A stretch of DNA of 64,000 nucleotides from Dyella_B nitratireducens (GCF_049532905.1 NZ_CP064032.1:4588001-4652000); one strand, 5' to 3'. Shown: positions 1 to 8,224, numbered from the stretch's first letter. The notes: a model not told the origin generated them from the sequence alone. Numbers and translations: made by a program.

Positions 1-1
1 G

Positions 2-340
2 CGCGCTACGCTCGATCGCGAAGTGCTGCGTGGTGCTTTGCAACGTGCGGCGATTCTTTCAAACGAAAAATACCGTGGTGTGAAGCTTGAGTTCTCGCCA
101 AGCAAGCTTCGAATTGTTGCGCACAATCCAGAGCAGGAAGAAGCTGTGGAAGAGGTCGAGGCAGATACTGGAGTTTCGGATCTGACGGTGGGCTTCAATG
201 TTGGTTATTTGCTTGACGCCTTAGCTGCATTACGTGGCGAGAAGGCGCGGCTGAGTCTCCGGGACGCCCAATCAAGCTGTCTAGTACAAGAGGACGAAAA
301 CGAGCAGTCACGCCACGTGATCATGCCGTTGCGGCTCTGA
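2..340 (+). CDS. dnaN: DNA polymerase III subunit beta (sliding clamp), C-terminal part
   Basis: The last 112 residues of the beta clamp are visible; the gene enters from the left edge with no start codon in the window. The clamp encircles DNA and tethers Pol III and other clamp-binding proteins at the replication fork. Diagnostic family text is the run LRGALQRAAILSNEKYRG near the start of the visible part, then NPEQEEA, GFNVGYLLDAL, and the C-terminal end VIMPLRL, which forms the conserved tail next to the clamp-binding pocket. It is followed by a hairpin terminator and recF, the usual dnaA-dnaN-recF-gyrB order. A GTG at 23 is internal to the gene and is not the start. Confidence 0.97.
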   Translation, partial: RATLDREVLRGALQRAAILSNEKYRGVKLEFSPSKLRIVAHNPEQEEAVEEVEADTGVSDLTVGFNVGYLLDALAALRGEKARLSLRDAQSSCLVQEDENEQSRHVIMPLRL

Positions 341-382
341 CCTGGCAGTTCATGGTGACCTACAGGCATTTGCTGCCTTCAC

Positions 383-416
383 GACGCCGGAGCCTTAAGC
401 TCCGGCGTCTTCGTTT
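383..416 (+). terminator. Hairpin terminator between dnaN and recF
   Basis: An 11-bp perfect stem (383-393 with 399-409, GACGCCGGAGC pairing with GCTCCGGCGTC) has a 5-base loop and is followed by TTCGTTT. The T-run is short and interrupted, so it may attenuate rather than fully stop transcription into recF, which begins 17 bases later. Confidence 0.65.
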
Positions 417-432
417 GAGAGCTTAGGGGTTC

Positions 433-1512
433 ATGAGACTTGAGCGTCTGCATTTGCAGAAATTGCGGTGCGTTAGCGATCTGAATCTGGAGCTGGCGCC
501 TGGGTTTAACGTCCTGGTTGGCGCAAACGGAGCGGGTAAGACATCGGTCCTCGAGGCCGCCTTCCTGTTGTCGCACGGGCGCTCATTCCGCAGTGGGGCG
601 AGGGAAGCGCTGGTGCAAAGGGGAGAGGTCGGTTTAAATATTTTTTCAGTCGTGCGGCACGATGACGGTATAGCTCATCGTCTGGGATTGGGGCGGGAAG
701 GTGCTCGCTGGGATGGCCGACTCGACGGGGCGGATGTTCCCCTGGGTGAGCTGATTCGAGAGTGTGTGGTTGTCTGCTTTGAACCCGGATCTCATGCGTT
801 GATAGCAGGTGCTGCAGAGGAGCGGCGGCGTTTCCTAGATTGGGGCGTGTTCCACGTGGAACACGAATTCTTGGTTATCTGGCGGCGCTATCAACGGGCG
901 CTTAAGCAGCGCAACAGCTTGTTACGCGCTGGGCCGGCGTTTGACGAGAGTTTGATCGTACCCTGGGAGGTGGAGCTGGGCCGGACAGGCGCATTGATAG
1001 ATCAATGGCGCCGGGCCTATCTCGACGCGCTATTGCCCTTTCTAAAGGAGCAAGCCGCGCTGCTTCTGCCGGAGCTGGGGTATGTTGAGCTTCGTTATCG
1101 CTGCGGCTGGGCTGAGAATGAGGATCTGGCAGGGGTACTGGCTTCTCAACGATTTAGAGACCAGAGTAGGGGACACACGACGTCAGGTGTGCATCGAGCG
1201 GACTGGTCCATATCCTTCCAACTCGCCCCGCAACGGGAGCATCTTTCCCGAGGCCAGGAGAAGCTAACGGCCCTAGTTTGCGTACTTGCGCAGGCTTGGT
1301 TGGATGCAAGGCATCGTGGTGAGTGGCCCATCGTCTGCTTGGATGATCTGGCGTCAGAGCTTGATCAGGTTCATCAGGCTGCCGTGGTCAACAGCTTACG
1401 TGCGACTCCCGCCCAGGTGCTCATTTCCGGTACGGAATTACCAAGGGTATTGGAGCATCAGCCCATCAGGATGTTCCACGTGGAACAGGGCCAATTGACG
1501 CCCCTGTTATAA
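433..1512 (+). CDS. recF: DNA replication and repair protein RecF
   Basis: RecF is an SMC/ABC-like ATPase that binds gapped DNA and, with RecO and RecR, loads RecA in gap repair. The 359-residue product has the Walker A motif GANGAGKT at residues 30-37, an ABC signature-like LSRGQEKL, and a Walker B region CLDDLASELD near residues 302-311. The conserved family phrase RRRFLDWGVFHVEH lies near residue 135. The length matches the family. It sits between dnaN and gyrB as in most gammaproteobacteria. Oddly, the coding sequence contains two perfect 16-bp parS palindromes (848-863 and 1472-1487), both encoding the peptide FHVE in the same reading phase. The start ATG at 433 gives the canonical beginning MRLERL. 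Confidence 0.97.
   Translation: MRLERLHLQKLRCVSDLNLELAPGFNVLVGANGAGKTSVLEAAFLLSHGRSFRSGAREALVQRGEVGLNIFSVVRHDDGIAHRLGLGREGARWDGRLDGADVPLGELIRECVVVCFEPGSHALIAGAAEERRRFLDWGVFHVEHEFLVIWRRYQRALKQRNSLLRAGPAFDESLIVPWEVELGRTGALIDQWRRAYLDALLPFLKEQAALLLPELGYVELRYRCGWAENEDLAGVLASQRFRDQSRGHTTSGVHRADWSISFQLAPQREHLSRGQEKLTALVCVLAQAWLDARHRGEWPIVCLDDLASELDQVHQAAVVNSLRATPAQVLISGTELPRVLEHQPIRMFHVEQGQLTPLL
848..863. other. parS: parS centromere site 1 (inside recF)
   Basis: The 16-bp perfect palindrome TGTTCCACGTGGAACA matches the bacterial chromosomal parS consensus (core GTTCCACGTGGAAC) recognised by ParB. It lies within codons for the conserved RecF peptide VFHVEH. A ParB gene is present in this window (22891-23760), and parS sites in other bacteria cluster near oriC, as here. 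ParB binding itself is inferred. Confidence 0.88.
1472..1487. other. parS: parS centromere site 2 (3' end of recF)
   Basis: A second exact copy of TGTTCCACGTGGAACA, 624 bp downstream of the first and in the same reading phase of recF, encodes MFHVEQ near the C-terminus. It ends 20 bp before a TATAAT hexamer that may be the gyrB -10 box, so ParB bound here would sit over the presumed -35 region. Confidence 0.88.
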
Positions 1513-1513
1513 T
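1485..1513 (+). promoter_or_regulatory. Possible gyrB promoter overlapping the recF stop codon
   Basis: A perfect -10 hexamer TATAAT lies at 1508-1513 and overlaps the recF TAA stop. No good -35 box is found at 17 bp upstream (ACAGGG at 1485-1490). It would give a leader of about 65 bases before the gyrB ATG at 1588. The call rests on the -10 match alone. Confidence 0.35.
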
Positions 1514-1587
1514 TGATCGGTTGCATCCAGCCCGGCCTTCATGGCGCCGCACCGGGCGGATTACTGGCGTCGGAACATGGTTATTGC

Positions 1588-4002
1588 ATGAACGCATCCT
1601 ACGATTCGAACAGCATCAAGGTACTCAAAGGCCTCGAAGCGGTGCGCAAGCGCCCAGGCATGTATATCGGCGATACCGATGACGGCACCGGCCTCCACCA
1701 CATGGTGTTCGAAGTCGTCGATAACTCCATCGACGAAGCCTTGGCTGGCTACTGTGATCACGTCATTGTGACCATTCACGACGATGGTTCCGTCAGCGTG
1801 CAGGACAATGGCCGCGGCATCCCGGTTGACATGCATCCGGAAGAGGGACGTTCCACCGCTGAAGTCGTGATGACGGTATTGCACGCTGGCGGCAAGTTCG
1901 ATGCGAATTCGTACAAAGTATCGGGCGGTCTGCACGGCGTGGGTGTGTCCGTGGTGAATGCGCTCAGCGATCATCTTTGGCTGACCATCTATCGCGACGG
2001 CCACGAATATCATCAGGAATACAAGCTGGGCGAACCTCAGTATCCGGTTAAGCAGATTGGCCCTTCGGAACGCCGTGGCACCACCGTGCGCTTTCAACCC
2101 AGTCCGCTAACCTTCTCCAACATCGAGTTTCACTACGAAATACTCGCCAAGCGTCTGCGCGAGCTAGCCTTCCTCAACTCCGGGGTCACCATCGATCTGC
2201 GTGATGAGCGCGGGGAAGGGCGCAGCGATACCTTCGCCTACGAGGGCGGCATCAAATCTTTCGTACAGCACCTGGCGCAGTTGAAGACCGCACTGCACCC
2301 GAACGTGATCAGCCTCACCGCCCAGCAGGATGCGATCACGGTCGATCTGGCGATGCAGTGGACCGACTCCTACCAGGAGACGATGTTCTGCTTCACCAAC
2401 AATATTCCGCAGCGCGACGGCGGCACCCATCTAACCGGTTTTCGTGCTGCACTCACACGAGCCATCCAGGCCTACATCGAGAAGGAAGGACTGGCTAAAA
2501 ACGCCAAAGTCACCTTGTCAGGGGACGATATGCGTGAAGGCCTGATCGCAGTGCTGTCGGTGAAAGTGCCTGACCCGAAGTTCTCCTCGCAAACCAAGGA
2601 CAAGCTGGTTTCGTCCGAAGTGAAGACGGTGGTAGAGCAGGTGGTCTATGAAAAGCTCGGTGACTTCCTGCTTGAGCACCCCAACGAAGCCAGAGCCATC
2701 GCTGTCAAGGTGGTAGATGCAGCGCGTGCACGTGAAGCCGCACGCAAGGCCCGCGAGATGACCCGCCGCAAGGGCGCACTCGATATCGCCGGCTTGCCGG
2801 GCAAGCTGGCCGATTGCCAGGAAAAGGATCCTTCGCTGTGCGAGCTGTTCCTGGTCGAGGGTGACTCCGCAGGAGGCTCGGCGAAGCAAGGCCGCAACCG
2901 AAAGACGCAGGCCGTACTGCCTCTGAAAGGCAAGATCCTCAACGTGGAAAAAGCGCGCTTCGACAAGATGCTTTCCTCCGCCGAGGTCGGGACGCTGATC
3001 ACTGCCCTGGGTACCGGCATTGGCAAAGAGGACTACAACCCCGACAAGCTGCGCTACCACCGCATCATCATCATGACCGACGCGGACGTAGACGGGTCGC
3101 ACATCCGCACGCTGTTGCTGACTTTCTTCTATCGTCAGATGCCAGACCTGATCGAGCGCGGCCATGTGTATATCGGCTTGCCGCCGCTGTACAAACTCAA
3201 GCAAGGCAAGCAGGAGCTGTATCTGAAAGACGATGCAGCACTTAACGCATATCTGATTTCCAATGCGGTCGATAACGCTGGATTGCAATGCAGCCCTGAC
3301 GCCCCGTCCATCAGCGGCGAAGCGTTGGAAAAACTATTGCGCGATTACCAGACAGCGCTCGATCAGATCGAACGCCTGGGACATCGTTTTGACGCTAACG
3401 TCCTGACGGCCATGGTTGAGCACCAACCCATCCAGCCGCAGTACTGGGATAATGCGACCGCCATGCAAACGTGGCTGGATGGCATCACCCAAAATCTTGC
3501 TTCCAGCGGCCTAGGCAAGCCCCGTTATCGCTTGTCGTTCCGCCCTGCTCATGGTGAACAACCGGCCGCAATCGAAGTCGTGCGCGAGCAACATGGCCTC
3601 AACCACACCTGGCTGCTGCCGCAACCGTTCTTCGCTGGCTCCGAATTCCGACCGATTCTCTCCATCAGCCAGCAACTGGCTGGGCTGATCCAGGCAGACG
3701 CTGTAGTCCGTCGTGGCAATGCATCACGTGGCGTCATCCGCTTTGCCGATGTGCGCGTCTGGTTGCTGGAAGAAGCAAAGAAAGGGCGCACCATCCAGCG
3801 CTTCAAAGGTCTGGGCGAGATGAACCCGGAACAGCTGTGGGAAACCACAGTAAATCCGGAAACACGCCGCATGCTGCAGGTCGGTATCGAAGATGCCATT
3901 GCAGCGGACCAGATGTTCTCGATGCTGATGGGTGAGGCAGTCGAGCCGCGGCGCGACTTTATCGAAGCCAACGCGTTGAAGGTAGCCAACCTCGACGTCT
4001 GA
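1588..4002 (+). CDS. gyrB: DNA gyrase subunit B
   Basis: GyrB is the ATPase subunit of gyrase, which introduces negative supercoils ahead of replication. The 804-residue product has the GHKL ATP-binding lid GLHGVGVSVVNALS, the TOPRIM motifs EGDSAGGSAKQGRNR and DADVDGSHIRTLLLTFFYR, and the C-terminal signature RFKGLGEMNPEQLW. The length equals that of the E. coli protein. The open frame runs back to a TTG at 1513, but the ATG at 1588 (MNASYDSNSIKVLKGLEAVRKR) aligns with the family N-terminus and is chosen, although no strong ribosome binding site precedes it. The gene is the end of the dnaN-recF-gyrB group. Confidence 0.97.
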   Translation: MNASYDSNSIKVLKGLEAVRKRPGMYIGDTDDGTGLHHMVFEVVDNSIDEALAGYCDHVIVTIHDDGSVSVQDNGRGIPVDMHPEEGRSTAEVVMTVLHAGGKFDANSYKVSGGLHGVGVSVVNALSDHLWLTIYRDGHEYHQEYKLGEPQYPVKQIGPSERRGTTVRFQPSPLTFSNIEFHYEILAKRLRELAFLNSGVTIDLRDERGEGRSDTFAYEGGIKSFVQHLAQLKTALHPNVISLTAQQDAITVDLAMQWTDSYQETMFCFTNNIPQRDGGTHLTGFRAALTRAIQAYIEKEGLAKNAKVTLSGDDMREGLIAVLSVKVPDPKFSSQTKDKLVSSEVKTVVEQVVYEKLGDFLLEHPNEARAIAVKVVDAARAREAARKAREMTRRKGALDIAGLPGKLADCQEKDPSLCELFLVEGDSAGGSAKQGRNRKTQAVLPLKGKILNVEKARFDKMLSSAEVGTLITALGTGIGKEDYNPDKLRYHRIIIMTDADVDGSHIRTLLLTFFYRQMPDLIERGHVYIGLPPLYKLKQGKQELYLKDDAALNAYLISNAVDNAGLQCSPDAPSISGEALEKLLRDYQTALDQIERLGHRFDANVLTAMVEHQPIQPQYWDNATAMQTWLDGITQNLASSGLGKPRYRLSFRPAHGEQPAAIEVVREQHGLNHTWLLPQPFFAGSEFRPILSISQQLAGLIQADAVVRRGNASRGVIRFADVRVWLLEEAKKGRTIQRFKGLGEMNPEQLWETTVNPETRRMLQVGIEDAIAADQMFSMLMGEAVEPRRDFIEANALKVANLDV

Positions 4003-4307
4003 TTCACCTGTAGACAACGTGTCGCGAACATCGCGGCACGTTGCAGCGACAACTATTGCACTAACGCATTAGTACGCTGAAACAACCATACACACGCTCG
4101 TCACAGCGCTCGTCTAATCTTTACTCACGCATTTGGGGCGGATTTCTGTCCGCAATGCGGCGCCGTATGGTGAGAATGGCATAACCAATTGATTTTAAAG
4201 AAACTTTAATGCGGCGATGCAGCTTGTTATCGATAGCAAGGTCAGGTTAATCTCAGTGATCCCCCGCACAGCTTGTGCGTGAAATTCGACTCCATTTGAG
4301 GAACGCT
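4003..4307. other. Intergenic region between gyrB and the TPR gene
   Basis: This 305-base gap holds a hairpin just after gyrB (4016-4042) and an AT-richer stretch around 4180-4215. A ribosome binding site GAGGAA lies just before the next ATG. A promoter for the TPR gene must lie here, but no hexamer pair with good spacing is convincing; TTGTTA at 4224 with TTAATC at 4247 is the best and it is weak. No small gene or structured RNA is recognised. Confidence 0.5.
4016..4042 (+). terminator. Hairpin after gyrB, likely transcription end
   Basis: An 11-bp stem AACGTGTCGCG (4016-4026) pairs with CGCGGCACGTT (4032-4042), with one T-G wobble and loop AACAT. It starts 14 bases after the gyrB stop. There is no T-run after it, so intrinsic termination is uncertain. 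Confidence 0.4.
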
Positions 4308-5606
4308 ATGAAACACGCTTCCCTGAAGATGCTGGCTGGCGCTGCGCTTGCGCTGATGTTGGCGAGCACTCCGGCGCTAGCGAGCGACAACTCGTCAGGC
4401 GATCAGCAAAAAGCGGCTCCACAATATCCCAACGCGACTCGCAAAGAGCCCAAGCTGGATCTGACGGACAAGAAAGAACAGGAAGCGCTCAACAAAGGAC
4501 TCGATGCCGCGCAAGCGAACAACAAAGATCAAGCAACGCAGTTACTGCAACCGCTGATCGACAACAGCAAGAGCAAGTACGTTCAAGCCATGGCATTGCA
4601 AGGCTTGGCTCGCGTGCACGCGATGAACAACGATTTGCCGGGTGGCATCGATTTGCTCAAGCGTTCGCTCGATAACGGTGTTCTGCCCAACGATGCATAC
4701 TTCCAGCTCGAATACGAATTGGGCACGTTTTATCTACTCAATCAGCAATATCAGCCGGCGATTGATCAGGTAGAAAAGTGGCGCTCGGAAGGCAAGAAAG
4801 AAACGCCCGAATCTTATGCGATGGAAGGCGAAGCCTATTACCGCTTGCAGAAGTATCCAGAAGCGATTACCGCCATCAAGAAAGCACAGTCGATGACGGA
4901 TAAGCCGGATCCGCGCTGGAACCAGCTTCTGATGCTCGCCTATAACGATTCCGGTCAAAAAGACAAAGCAGCTGAAATTGCCAAGCAAGCAGCTGCTGCA
5001 TCACCGACTGATTCCACCAGCTTTCACAACGCGCTAAGTCTGGATATCCAGATGCAGAAATATGATGACGCGTTGAAGTTGATGGAAGACGGCAGATCGA
5101 AGGGTTTGCTCACCACAGAGAGCGACTACGTGACCCTGGCCAAGTTGTACATGAACAAGGCGCAGGACCAAAGCACGCAAGACCCAGGTCCGCTCACAGA
5201 CAAAGCCGTGGAAGTGCTGCAGGAAGGCATGACCAAGGGCGTCGTAAAGTCGAGTGCAGATAACTACACCTTGATGGGTGACGCCCACATGATCGGCGGT
5301 GACGCGAACGCAGCAGCCGATGCATATCAAAAGGCCATTCCGCTAGCGAGCGACGGTGAGCCAGCGTACAAGGCAGGCGTCGCACTCGTTACGCAGAACG
5401 AATTCAGCAAGGCCAAGCCGCTGCTGCAGCAGGCCATCAGCAAAGGCGTGAAGCATAAGGGCAAGGCCTACATGGCACTCGCTCAAGCGAACATTGGCCT
5501 AAAGGATAAGGCTGCTGCTGCCGAAGCAGTGCTGGAAGCCGAAAAGGACCCGGAAACCAAAGCTCAAGCCCAGAAATGGCTGAAGCAAGCCAACATTGGC
5601 GGCTGA
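4308..5606 (+). CDS. Periplasmic tetratricopeptide-repeat protein
   Basis: A 432-residue protein begins with a Sec signal peptide (MKHASLKMLAGAALALMLAS, cleavage probably after ALA, residue 25). The rest is made of TPR-like helical hairpins with recurring features such as MALQGLARVHA, YFQLEYELGTFYLLNQQY, ESYAMEGEAYYRLQKYPEAI and AYKAGVALVTQNEFSKA. It is lysine- and glutamine-rich. TPR proteins act as protein-binding scaffolds; the partner is unknown. It lies directly upstream of tonB, so a role near TonB-dependent uptake is possible. The start at 4308 is preferred over 4275 because GAGGAA precedes it and it exposes a clean signal peptide. Confidence 0.8.
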   Translation: MKHASLKMLAGAALALMLASTPALASDNSSGDQQKAAPQYPNATRKEPKLDLTDKKEQEALNKGLDAAQANNKDQATQLLQPLIDNSKSKYVQAMALQGLARVHAMNNDLPGGIDLLKRSLDNGVLPNDAYFQLEYELGTFYLLNQQYQPAIDQVEKWRSEGKKETPESYAMEGEAYYRLQKYPEAITAIKKAQSMTDKPDPRWNQLLMLAYNDSGQKDKAAEIAKQAAAASPTDSTSFHNALSLDIQMQKYDDALKLMEDGRSKGLLTTESDYVTLAKLYMNKAQDQSTQDPGPLTDKAVEVLQEGMTKGVVKSSADNYTLMGDAHMIGGDANAAADAYQKAIPLASDGEPAYKAGVALVTQNEFSKAKPLLQQAISKGVKHKGKAYMALAQANIGLKDKAAAAEAVLEAEKDPETKAQAQKWLKQANIGG

Positions 5607-5828
5607 TAAAAAGCTACATGGCAAAAGCGTATAGCTGGTTAGATGGACGTCCAAAAAGATTGCCATCTTTCGCCTACACAAAAGCTATACAAACGCCATG
5701 TGCTGTTGTACCGTTGGACTTTTCCCGCGTTGTCCAGTGGCAAATGTCACCCTTATGGGAGCGGACTTTTGCCGCTGAATGCTGCGACCATGTCATTCCG
5801 ATTACTAGCTCCTCATTGAAAGCGACAG

Positions 5829-6488
5829 ATGGCCTCAAGTAACGAAGAAACCGGCGCTAAGCCGTTCAGTTGGGGGCGCACATGGGCGCTGGCGGTAGCC
5901 ATCGCGCTCCATGCGTTTGCTTTCCTGATACTGATCGCGCCGATGGCGCCCCCGAAAACGGCGGAAGTTCAGAAAGAAAAGATCGTGCAGGTGAACTTCA
6001 TCGAACCGCCGCCTCCACCGCCACCGCCACCGCCGCCGCCGCCGGAACCGCCGAAGCAGCCGCCGCCGAAGGTCATCAAGCAGGTGATCCCGCCGCCGAC
6101 ACCGCCGCCGCCGGCACCGCCGCCGGCTGTGGAAGAGCCGTCCAGCAATCCGGCTCCGTCGCCGCCACCTGCGCCGCCTGCGCCGCCGGCACCGCCTTCG
6201 GATATCAAGGCAGGCGTTGATCCCTCCTACAGGGACAAGCTGCAGCCGAAATATCCTCCGCAGGCTATTCGCCAGCGGCATGAGGGTACGGTCATCCTCG
6301 AGGTTATCGTTGGCATCGACGGCAGCCCGAAGAGTGTTACGGTCAAGCAAAGCAGTGGTTTCCGCGAGCTCGATCGTGCAGCGATGGAATCGGTTCAGAA
6401 GGTCCGGTTCAATGCTGAGATTAAGAACGGTAAGCCGGTCGAATCGACGGTAGATATCCCGATCACCTTCAACCTTAACCAGCTGTAA
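5829..6488 (+). CDS. tonB: TonB energy-transducing protein
   Basis: TonB couples the inner-membrane proton motive force, through ExbB-ExbD, to outer-membrane TonB-dependent receptors. The 219-residue protein has one N-terminal membrane segment (about residues 17-38) carrying a His (ALHAF) in the place of the essential TonB membrane histidine. A very long proline-rich periplasmic spacer follows (about residues 59-125, including 13 consecutive prolines). The C-terminal TonB domain is about residues 135-219 (YPPQAIRQRHEGTVILEV, then VKQSSGFRELDRAAM). It heads the tonB-exbB-exbD-exbD cluster. The polyproline tract has extreme GC and may need elongation factor P for translation. Confidence 0.95.
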   Translation: MASSNEETGAKPFSWGRTWALAVAIALHAFAFLILIAPMAPPKTAEVQKEKIVQVNFIEPPPPPPPPPPPPPEPPKQPPPKVIKQVIPPPTPPPPAPPPAVEEPSSNPAPSPPPAPPAPPAPPSDIKAGVDPSYRDKLQPKYPPQAIRQRHEGTVILEVIVGIDGSPKSVTVKQSSGFRELDRAAMESVQKVRFNAEIKNGKPVESTVDIPITFNLNQL

Positions 6489-6500
6489 TCCCAATTACAG
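6483..6500. promoter_or_regulatory. Palindrome overlapping the tonB stop codon
   Basis: CTGTAAT-CCCA-ATTACAG is an 18-bp inverted repeat with 7-bp arms in the 48-bp tonB-exbB gap, and it includes the tonB TAA. It could be a weak mRNA hairpin setting relative tonB/exbB levels or a protein site. Function is unknown. Confidence 0.3.
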
Positions 6501-6536
6501 TTACAGTTCACGCCTGACTTCTTAAGGGTAGCGTTT

Positions 6537-7310
6537 ATGTTCCAACAAACTCCTCCGTCCGACGCCGCTCCGGCTCTGGGTGGCAACGCCAATGCGATGG
6601 CCATGCAGCAAATGGGTTTCAGCGATCTGATCCACAACTTCGATTTCTTGGGGTGGATCGTGTTCGTGGTACTTGTGGCGATGTCGTTTTCCTCGTGGTA
6701 CTTCATTATCGCCAATGCCGTTCGCAATTCTCTCGTCCGCGGTCGCGCAGATGGCGTGATCAACGGTTTCTGGTCCAACAACTCGACGCAGGACGCCATT
6801 CGCGAACTGGAAGCCCAGCCGAAGGGCGAACCATTCTCGAAGATTGCTTTGGATGCCGCTTCGGCCGTGGCGCATCACCAGCAGGCCTCCAGTAGTGGTG
6901 GTCGTCTGGCCGAATCGCTGAGCCGTTCGGAATTCATCGACCGCGCTCTGCGCCAGGCCGTCGCACGCGAAAGCCTGCGTCTGGAAGGTGGCATGACCTT
7001 GCTTGCCACGGTAGGTTCGTCGGCACCGTTCATCGGTCTGCTCGGTACCGTGTGGGGCATCTATCATGCCCTGATCCGTATCGCTGCTTCCGGTAATGCT
7101 TCGATGGAAGCAGTAGCCGGCCCGGTGGGTGAAGCGCTGATCATGACCGCGTTCGGTCTGTTCACCGCTATTCCGGCGGTGCTTGCCTACAACTTCTTTA
7201 CCCGCTCCAATCGCCTGACCTATGCCCGCTTCGACGAATTCGCGCATGACCTGCACGACTTCTTCGCTACCGGTGCGCGCGTCGAAGGCGTTGCTCAAAC
7301 TCAGAAGTGA
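6537..7310 (+). CDS. exbB: ExbB, MotA/TolQ/ExbB proton channel family protein
   Basis: ExbB forms the pentameric inner-membrane channel that, with ExbD, harvests the proton gradient for TonB. The 257-residue protein has three expected membrane segments: FLGWIVFVVLVAMSFSSWYF near residue 37, then LATVGSSAPFIGLLGTVWGI near 160, and ALIMTAFGLFTAIPAVLAY near 200. The GTVWGIYHAL and EALIMTAFGLFTAIPA runs are the family signature. AAGGG lies upstream of the ATG at 6537. It is co-directional with tonB 48 bp upstream and exbD 11 bp downstream. The context with TonB favours ExbB over TolQ. Confidence 0.93.
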   Translation: MFQQTPPSDAAPALGGNANAMAMQQMGFSDLIHNFDFLGWIVFVVLVAMSFSSWYFIIANAVRNSLVRGRADGVINGFWSNNSTQDAIRELEAQPKGEPFSKIALDAASAVAHHQQASSSGGRLAESLSRSEFIDRALRQAVARESLRLEGGMTLLATVGSSAPFIGLLGTVWGIYHALIRIAASGNASMEAVAGPVGEALIMTAFGLFTAIPAVLAYNFFTRSNRLTYARFDEFAHDLHDFFATGARVEGVAQTQK

Positions 7311-7321
7311 GGTGTTGACCC

Positions 7322-7744
7322 ATGGCGATGAGCTCCGGAAACGAGTCCGGCTCGCCGATGTCGGAAATCAACGTCACGCCGCTGGTCGACGTGATGCTGG
7401 TGCTGCTGATCATCTTCATGATCACAGCACCGCTGATGTCGCACCGGATCACGGTGAAGTTGCCGACGGCCAATCCGAAAACCACGGATACGCCGCCGCT
7501 GACGCCGCCGAGAGACCTGGCCATCAAGGACGATGGCTCGATGTATCTTGATGACGATCAGAACCCGATCACCGAGACCGAGTTGAAAGCGAAGTTCGCG
7601 GTGTTCGCGTCGATGTCGCCGCAGCCCGAACTTCAAATCCGTGCTGCGAAGGATACGGAATTCAAGATGGTCCGTAAGGTGCTTGGCGATGCTAAGGACT
7701 CGGGAATGGTCCACGTCGGCTTCATGACGACCGGTAAGGAGTGA
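7322..7744 (+). CDS. exbD1: ExbD biopolymer transport protein, copy 1
   Basis: ExbD is the single-span partner of ExbB. The 140-residue protein has a short cytoplasmic tail, one membrane helix with the essential Asp in the motif NVTPLVDVMLVLLIIFMITA (about residues 16-35), and a periplasmic domain. GAGGTG lies before the ATG. A second ExbD follows 6 bp later; the two differ clearly in the periplasmic part but have nearly identical DNA across the membrane helix. Xanthomonads are known to carry paired exbD1-exbD2 genes beside tonB-exbB. Confidence 0.93.
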   Translation: MAMSSGNESGSPMSEINVTPLVDVMLVLLIIFMITAPLMSHRITVKLPTANPKTTDTPPLTPPRDLAIKDDGSMYLDDDQNPITETELKAKFAVFASMSPQPELQIRAAKDTEFKMVRKVLGDAKDSGMVHVGFMTTGKE

Positions 7745-7750
7745 TGTGCC

Positions 7751-8170
7751 ATGGCATTTAGTACGGGTGGTGGCAAAGGCCCCATGGCTGACATCAACGT
7801 CACGCCGCTGGTCGACGTGATGTTGGTGCTGCTGATCATCTTCATGATCACGGCACCAATCATGACTCACAAGATCAAAATCGACTTGCCGCAGCCGAAT
7901 CCGAATGTGGTTCCGCCAACGAACCCACCGGAACCGGTGCATCTGAAGATCGACCAGTCGGGCGCGTTCTACTGGAACGATACCCCGGTGGACGAGCAGC
8001 AGTTGAAGACGCAGATCGCGGTTATTGCAACCAAGAGCGAAGCGGATCAGCCAGAAGTGCAGATCGACGCGGCTGACCAAGTGTCTTATCAGGTGGTCGC
8101 ACGTGTACTGGCTGATGCGAAGAGCTATGGCCTGAACAAGATCGGCTTTACCGATAGCAGTGGACAGTAA
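7751..8170 (+). CDS. exbD2: ExbD biopolymer transport protein, copy 2
   Basis: The second ExbD paralogue is 139 residues, with the same N-terminal membrane helix (NVTPLVDVMLVLLIIFMITA) and a different periplasmic domain (PEPVHLKIDQSGAFYWND). In Xanthomonas campestris, exbD2 is reported to be needed only for some TonB functions, so the two copies may specialise; that is family knowledge, not shown here. Its ribosome binding site GGAG overlaps the exbD1 stop, suggesting translational coupling. It is the last gene of the operon and is followed by a strong intrinsic terminator. Confidence 0.92.
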   Translation: MAFSTGGGKGPMADINVTPLVDVMLVLLIIFMITAPIMTHKIKIDLPQPNPNVVPPTNPPEPVHLKIDQSGAFYWNDTPVDEQQLKTQIAVIATKSEADQPEVQIDAADQVSYQVVARVLADAKSYGLNKIGFTDSSGQ

Positions 8171-8224
8171 CAAGCGGCGGTTGAATCGGAACAGTTCAAC
8201 CGTATAGCTCAGGCGTTACCCACG

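Noticed and set aside
1513..1587. Extended gyrB start at TTG 1513
   Set aside because: The extra 25 residues do not resemble the family N-terminus and the TTG overlaps the TATAAT box; ATG 1588 gives the canonical length.
1..4307. Possible oriC in the replication-gene block
   Set aside because: No cluster of DnaA boxes or AT-rich unwinding region was seen; dnaA and the usual origin site lie left of the window.
5576..5842. 88-codon open frame between the TPR gene and tonB
   Set aside because: It overlaps both neighbours, has no ribosome site and no recognisable motif.
5835..6494. Minus-strand open frame rich in arginine
   Set aside because: It is the complement of the TonB proline repeats and mirrors that tract; not a gene.
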